Positions 61,049 to 64,000 of a DNA stretch of 64,000 bases are shown one piece after another. The position numbers were made by a program, and so were the translations under genes. Below the pieces are notes generated by a model. That model saw only the letters and a list, made by a program, of their open reading frames with translations. It made no database searches and was not told the DNA's origin. Source of the DNA: Bradyrhizobium sp. WBAH42 (lineage in GTDB: Bacteria > Pseudomonadota > Alphaproteobacteria > Rhizobiales > Xanthobacteraceae); the NCBI RefSeq assembly GCF_024585265.1, contig NZ_CP036533.1, positions 5,093,001-5,157,000 on the forward strand, written 5' to 3'. The number at the start of each line of letters is the position of its first letter. Position 1 is the stretch's first letter.

Positions 61049-62005
61049 ATGGTCGTTATTGTCGATACCATCGCGAACCCGCTGCGCCCACGCCACCCCG
61101 AAAAGGTGAACCGCCCCGATTCCGCTTCGCCGCCGAAGCCGGACTGGATCCGCGTGCGCGCACCCAACACCCGCGGCTACGCCGACACCCGCAACATCGT
61201 GCGCGCGAACGGCCTGCATACGGTGTGCGAGGAGGCGGGCTGCCCGAATATCGGCGAGTGCTGGGACAAAAAGCACGCGACCTTCATGATCATGGGTGAC
61301 ACCTGCACCCGAGCCTGCGCTTTCTGCAACGTCAAGACCGGCCTGCCGAACGCACTGGATGCGGCCGAGCCGCAGAACGTCGCCGAGGCCGTGGCCAAGC
61401 TCGGCCTCGCCCACGTCGTCATCACCTCGGTCGACCGTGACGACCTCGCTGATGGCGGCGCCGAGCATTTCGCAGAGACCATCCGCGCCATCAGGGCCGC
61501 GTGTCCCTCGACGACGATCGAGATCCTGACGCCCGACTTCCTGCGCAAGGAGGGGGCACTCGAAATCGTCGTTGCGGCGAAGCCTGACGTGTTCAACCAC
61601 AATCTCGAGACGGTGCCGTCGCGCTATCTCACGGTGCGGCCCGGCGCGCGCTACTTCCATTCGATCCGGCTGCTGCAGCGGGTCAAGGAGCTCGATCCCA
61701 CCATCTTCACCAAGTCCGGCATCATGGTCGGCCTCGGCGAGGAGCGCCACGAGGTGCAGCAGGTGATGGACGATCTGCGTTCGGCCGACGTCGACTTTCT
61801 GACCATCGGGCAATATTTGCAACCGACCCGCAAGCATCACGCGGTGATGCGCTACGTGCCGCCGGACGAGTTCTCGTCCTACGAAAAGATCGCCTACACC
61901 AAGGGCTTCCTGATGGTGTCGGCGAGCCCGCTCACCCGCTCGTCGCATCATGCCGGCGAGGATTTCGCGAGACTGAAGGCTGCGCGGGCAGCTCACGCCC
62001 GCTGA
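61049..62005 (+). CDS. lipA: Lipoyl synthase
   Basis: This is a 318-residue radical-SAM enzyme that inserts two sulfurs into octanoyl groups to make lipoate. It has the auxiliary cluster motif [12 protein letters not shown] (about residues 52-63), the radical-SAM motif CTRACAFC (about residues 82-89), and the C-terminal RSSHHAG motif whose serine binds the auxiliary cluster. The length is normal. The ATG at 61049 has little Shine-Dalgarno support but no better start exists. It precedes a COQ10-type gene by six bases, probably one transcript. Confidence 0.96.
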   Translation: MVVIVDTIANPLRPRHPEKVNRPDSASPPKPDWIRVRAPNTRGYADTRNIVRANGLHTVCEEAGCPNIGECWDKKHATFMIMGDTCTRACAFCNVKTGLPNALDAAEPQNVAEAVAKLGLAHVVITSVDRDDLADGGAEHFAETIRAIRAACPSTTIEILTPDFLRKEGALEIVVAAKPDVFNHNLETVPSRYLTVRPGARYFHSIRLLQRVKELDPTIFTKSGIMVGLGEERHEVQQVMDDLRSADVDFLTIGQYLQPTRKHHAVMRYVPPDEFSSYEKIAYTKGFLMVSASPLTRSSHHAGEDFARLKAARAAHAR

Positions 62006-62011
62006 CGTACC

Positions 62012-62482
62012 ATGCATCGAGTTTCGAGCAAGCACCGTGTCAACCACAGCGCGTCCGAGATGTTCGATCTGGTCGCCGATGTCGAGCGCTACCCGGAATT
62101 CGTGCCGCTGTGCAGCGCGCTGAAGGTGCGCCAGCGCATGGCGAAGCCCGACGGCACCGAGGTGCTGGTCGCCGACATGACGGTGTCGTTCAAGCTGGTC
62201 AAGGAATCCTTCACCAGCCGCGTGACGCTCGACCGCGCCAATCTGAAAATCCTCGTCGAATACCTGCAAGGTCCGTTCAGGAATCTGGAAAATCGTTGGA
62301 CGTTCGAGCCCAAGGGAGAGGGCGTCTGCGACGTCGGCTTCTTCCTCGCCTACGAATTCAAGAGCCGCATGCTGGCGATGCTGATGGGCTCGATGTTCGA
62401 TGCCGCATTTGCGCGGTTCTCGACGGCGTTCGAGAAACGGGCAGACGCGATCTACGGTCGGCCGAAGGTGGCATCGACGTAG
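62012..62482 (+). CDS. COQ10/RatA-type SRPBCC lipid-binding protein
   Basis: This is a 156-residue START-like protein with the pattern of the ubiquinone-binding COQ10/RatA family: VNHSASEMFDLVADVERYPEFVPLC at the N-terminus, the central ADMTVSFKLVKESFTSRVTLD strand region, and FFLAYEFKSRMLAMLMGSMFDAAFARFSTAFEKRA at the C-terminus. It probably helps handle coenzyme Q in respiration; the alternative label RatA (ribosome-association toxin) comes from the same family, and the COQ10 role is more likely here (inference). It follows lipA by six bases. Confidence 0.88.
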   Translation: MHRVSSKHRVNHSASEMFDLVADVERYPEFVPLCSALKVRQRMAKPDGTEVLVADMTVSFKLVKESFTSRVTLDRANLKILVEYLQGPFRNLENRWTFEPKGEGVCDVGFFLAYEFKSRMLAMLMGSMFDAAFARFSTAFEKRADAIYGRPKVAST

Positions 62483-62497
62483 GCACACTCTTTCCGC

Positions 62498-62585
62498 CGT
62501 CATTGCGAGGAGCCCTTGCGACGAAGCAATCCAGAATCCCTCCGCGGAAAGATTCTGGATTGCTTCGCTTCGCTCGCAACGACGG
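62498..62585. repeat. Palindromic intergenic repeat (CGTCATTGCGAG class)
   Basis: An 88-base element begins CCGTCATTGCGAGGAGC and ends with the inverted counterpart GCTCGCAACGACGG. Inner arms GAAGCAATCCAGAATC and GATTCTGGATTGCTTC are perfectly complementary around CCTCCGCGGAAA. This is a different class from the 14637-14723 repeat and is also common in Bradyrhizobium. It lies between convergent genes and may act as terminator. Confidence 0.85.
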
Positions 62586-62591
62586 TGAGGC

Positions 62592-63407
62592 TCAATCCAC
62601 CGCCTTCACCACATCCGGCGGCTGCGAGGCGTAATACGCCGCCGCCTGCTCGATATCCTGCGGCGTCATCGCGCGCGCGATGTTGCGCATCTGCTGACTG
62701 ATGTCGTTGCGGCGCTCGCCTGATGCGAAGGCCTGGAGCTGCGCCTTCATGTACGTCTCCGATTGTCCTTCGAGCCATGGGCTACCGGTCTTGTTGTCGA
62801 GGCTGCCATGGCAGGAGCCGCAAGGCGCGATCCCGCGCATCGGCGCGCCATAGATGACGATGTTGGGCTTCGGCAGTTGCGGCGTCGGATGATAGGCCGG
62901 CAGCCGCGGCAGATAGGCATAATAGTGAGAGAGATCGGCGATCTCCTGGTCGGTCAGATTGACCGCAAACGGCGACATCACGGCATTGGTGCGCGCGCCC
63001 GAGCGGAAGTCGTGCAGCTGCTTGTAGATGACCGCGGCATACTGGCCCGCAAGGTTGGGGGAGTCCGCGCGACTGATGCCGGTCGGGCCGTGACAGATGG
63101 CGCAACGCTGTGCCAGCGTCGCGCCGCGGCCGATCGCCTCCTGGCTCGGCCGTGAGAGCGTATTCGAGGTGAGCACGACGTCGGACAGACGCTTGGTCTG
63201 CTCGGGCGCCGTGACGGTTGCCGCGCGCTGTGGCAGGCCGGCGGCGCTACAGATCGCATCCCAGACATTGGCGAACTGGACCCAGGGCTGCGCGAACGGC
63301 AGCACGATGAAGCCGCCGATCGCGGTCACGATGAGGATCGCGGCGGTGATGCCGACAGCCGTCGTAAAATGCGGGTTACGGAAGCTGAAGAGGTCGCGCG
63401 CACTCAT
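62592..63407 (-). CDS. Membrane-anchored di-haem cytochrome c
   Basis: This is a 271-residue protein with an N-terminal membrane helix (about residues 18-38) and two cytochrome c domains, marked by CAICH (about residue 107) and CGSCH (about residue 196), each expected to bind haem c. Methionine ligands are plausible (NAVMSPF; NDISQQMRNIARAM). It is probably the electron donor or a fused subunit of the haem-copper oxidase encoded upstream on the same strand. The ATG shares one base with the oxidase stop (TGATG), so the two are translationally coupled. The frame is open further upstream, inside the oxidase gene. Confidence 0.9.
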   Translation of the reverse strand: MSARDLFSFRNPHFTTAVGITAAILIVTAIGGFIVLPFAQPWVQFANVWDAICSAAGLPQRAATVTAPEQTKRLSDVVLTSNTLSRPSQEAIGRGATLAQRCAICHGPTGISRADSPNLAGQYAAVIYKQLHDFRSGARTNAVMSPFAVNLTDQEIADLSHYYAYLPRLPAYHPTPQLPKPNIVIYGAPMRGIAPCGSCHGSLDNKTGSPWLEGQSETYMKAQLQAFASGERRNDISQQMRNIARAMTPQDIEQAAAYYASQPPDVVKAVD

Positions 63408-64000
63408 CACTGCGCTCCCACATAGACGGCCGGCACCGAGGTGCCTTCGTTCAGCGCCAGCGTCAGGATCGGGTAGCCGTAATTGGTGAGGGTGAGCGCG
63501 ATCATCAGCCCGACCCACAGGGCGTAGGTGTTGAGCGCGACCGGCACGGTCGCCGGCTGGTGCACGGCCAGCGCAAACCGATAGGGCCCGGCGTCAGCCT
63601 GCGGCGCGCGCATGCCGCGCGCAAGAATGACCAGGAACAGAATACCCGAGGTCAACAGGATGAAGCCGCCGATGGCCGAAAGGGTCACGGACAGCGCCTG
63701 CGGCGAGATCGCTGGATCGGCGAAGTCGAAATAGGCCATGCGGCGCGGCATGCCCAGAATGCCGACCCAGTGCCACGGGAAGGTGGTGACCATCATGCCG
63801 ACGAACCAGAGCCAGAGCTGGGTCCGGATCAGGCGGAGATCGATCAGCTCGCGGCCGGTCAGATGCGGCCACAGATCATAGGCGATCGCGAAATACATGA
63901 TCACGATGGCGCCGCCGAAGATCAGGTGGAAATGTCCGGTGATCCACTGCGTGTTGTGGATGGACGCATCGAGCTGATAGCTCATGTTGATCAGGCCGCC
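63407..64000 (-). CDS. Haem-copper oxidase subunit I, C-terminal part (cut by window edge)
   Basis: The window holds the last 197 codons; the 5' part lies beyond the right edge. Visible features include the NTQWITGHFHLIFGGA segment in which the histidines of the haem-copper subunit I family lie (ligands to high- and low-spin haems), followed by about five membrane helices. This is the catalytic subunit of a terminal oxidase. The following di-haem cytochrome c gene overlaps it by one base. Subtype (aa3, ba3 or other) cannot be decided from this fragment. Confidence 0.88.
   Translation of the reverse strand, partial: GGLINMSYQLDASIHNTQWITGHFHLIFGGAIVIMYFAIAYDLWPHLTGRELIDLRLIRTQLWLWFVGMMVTTFPWHWVGILGMPRRMAYFDFADPAISPQALSVTLSAIGGFILLTSGILFLVILARGMRAPQADAGPYRFALAVHQPATVPVALNTYALWVGLMIALTLTNYGYPILTLALNEGTSVPAVYVGAQ

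Noticed and set aside
57335..62503. Very long minus-strand open frame (over 1700 codons) opposite valS, the glycosylase region and lipA
   Set aside because: The sense-strand genes are certain (ValS HIGH and KMSKS, LipA clusters). The antisense frame is Arg/His/Ala-rich with no domain, as expected from GC-rich codon bias.

Overview
The window is GC-rich alphaproteobacterial chromosome, most probably Bradyrhizobium or a very close relative. The evidence is gene content and order (Aap amino-acid ABC operon, pcm-tolC-popZ-valS run, lipA followed by a COQ10-type gene, MXKDX-repeat protein, DUF6481 and DUF2171 proteins) and two palindromic intergenic repeats of the kind common in Bradyrhizobium genomes (14637-14723 and 62498-62585). 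I see no integrase, transposase gene, CRISPR array, rRNA or phage gene. Three tRNAs are present: Arg(TCT), Cys(GCA) and Asn(GTT).

Layout. 1-3 kb: a minus-strand TRAP transporter operon (dctP-dctQ-dctM). 3.3-8.8 kb: a patchwork of small secreted or membrane proteins, a DUF2171 protein, a divergent PLP-fold orphan and a tRNA. 9.4-16.8 kb: bacterial alpha-2-macroglobulin followed directly by penicillin-binding protein 1C. 16.9-20.6 kb: a four-gene envelope cassette (ArnT-like GT39, PAP2 phosphatase, DPM1-like GT2, LAB_N membrane protein), probably for lipid A or another lipid-linked glycan. 20.6-23.6 kb: Na/Pi cotransporter and cystathionine beta-lyase on the minus strand. 24-28.5 kb: aapJQMP. 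28.6-35.6 kb: three tandem TPR/SPINDLY-type O-GlcNAc transferase paralogues, each starting with TTG behind the same leader. 35.7-36.7 kb: cysteine synthase. 37.5-46.6 kb: a four-gene RND efflux operon (outer-membrane factor, adaptor, two permeases). 46.6-49 kb: a DTW-domain tRNA-modifying enzyme, tRNA-Cys and small proteins.

49.1-52.7 kb is the most interesting part. It is a PspA/IM30 - YqiJ (OB-fold membrane protein) - YqiK (flotillin) membrane-stress operon. Its first gene carries about 150 extra N-terminal residues that resemble the non-catalytic N-terminal part of a TnpB-type transposon protein, with no RuvC nuclease. A strong internal ribosome-binding site lies exactly at the junction, and an inverted repeat with a third half-site abuts the start codon. 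This is my best candidate for an undescribed system.

53-64 kb is housekeeping: tRNA-Asn, pcm, tolC, popZ, valS, a 3-methyladenine glycosylase (minus), lipA, a COQ10/RatA-type protein, then on the minus strand a di-haem cytochrome c and the C-terminal part of a haem-copper oxidase subunit I that runs off the right edge.

All calls come from reading the sequence; no database search was run. Very long open frames opposite real genes are common in this GC-rich DNA and were left out.
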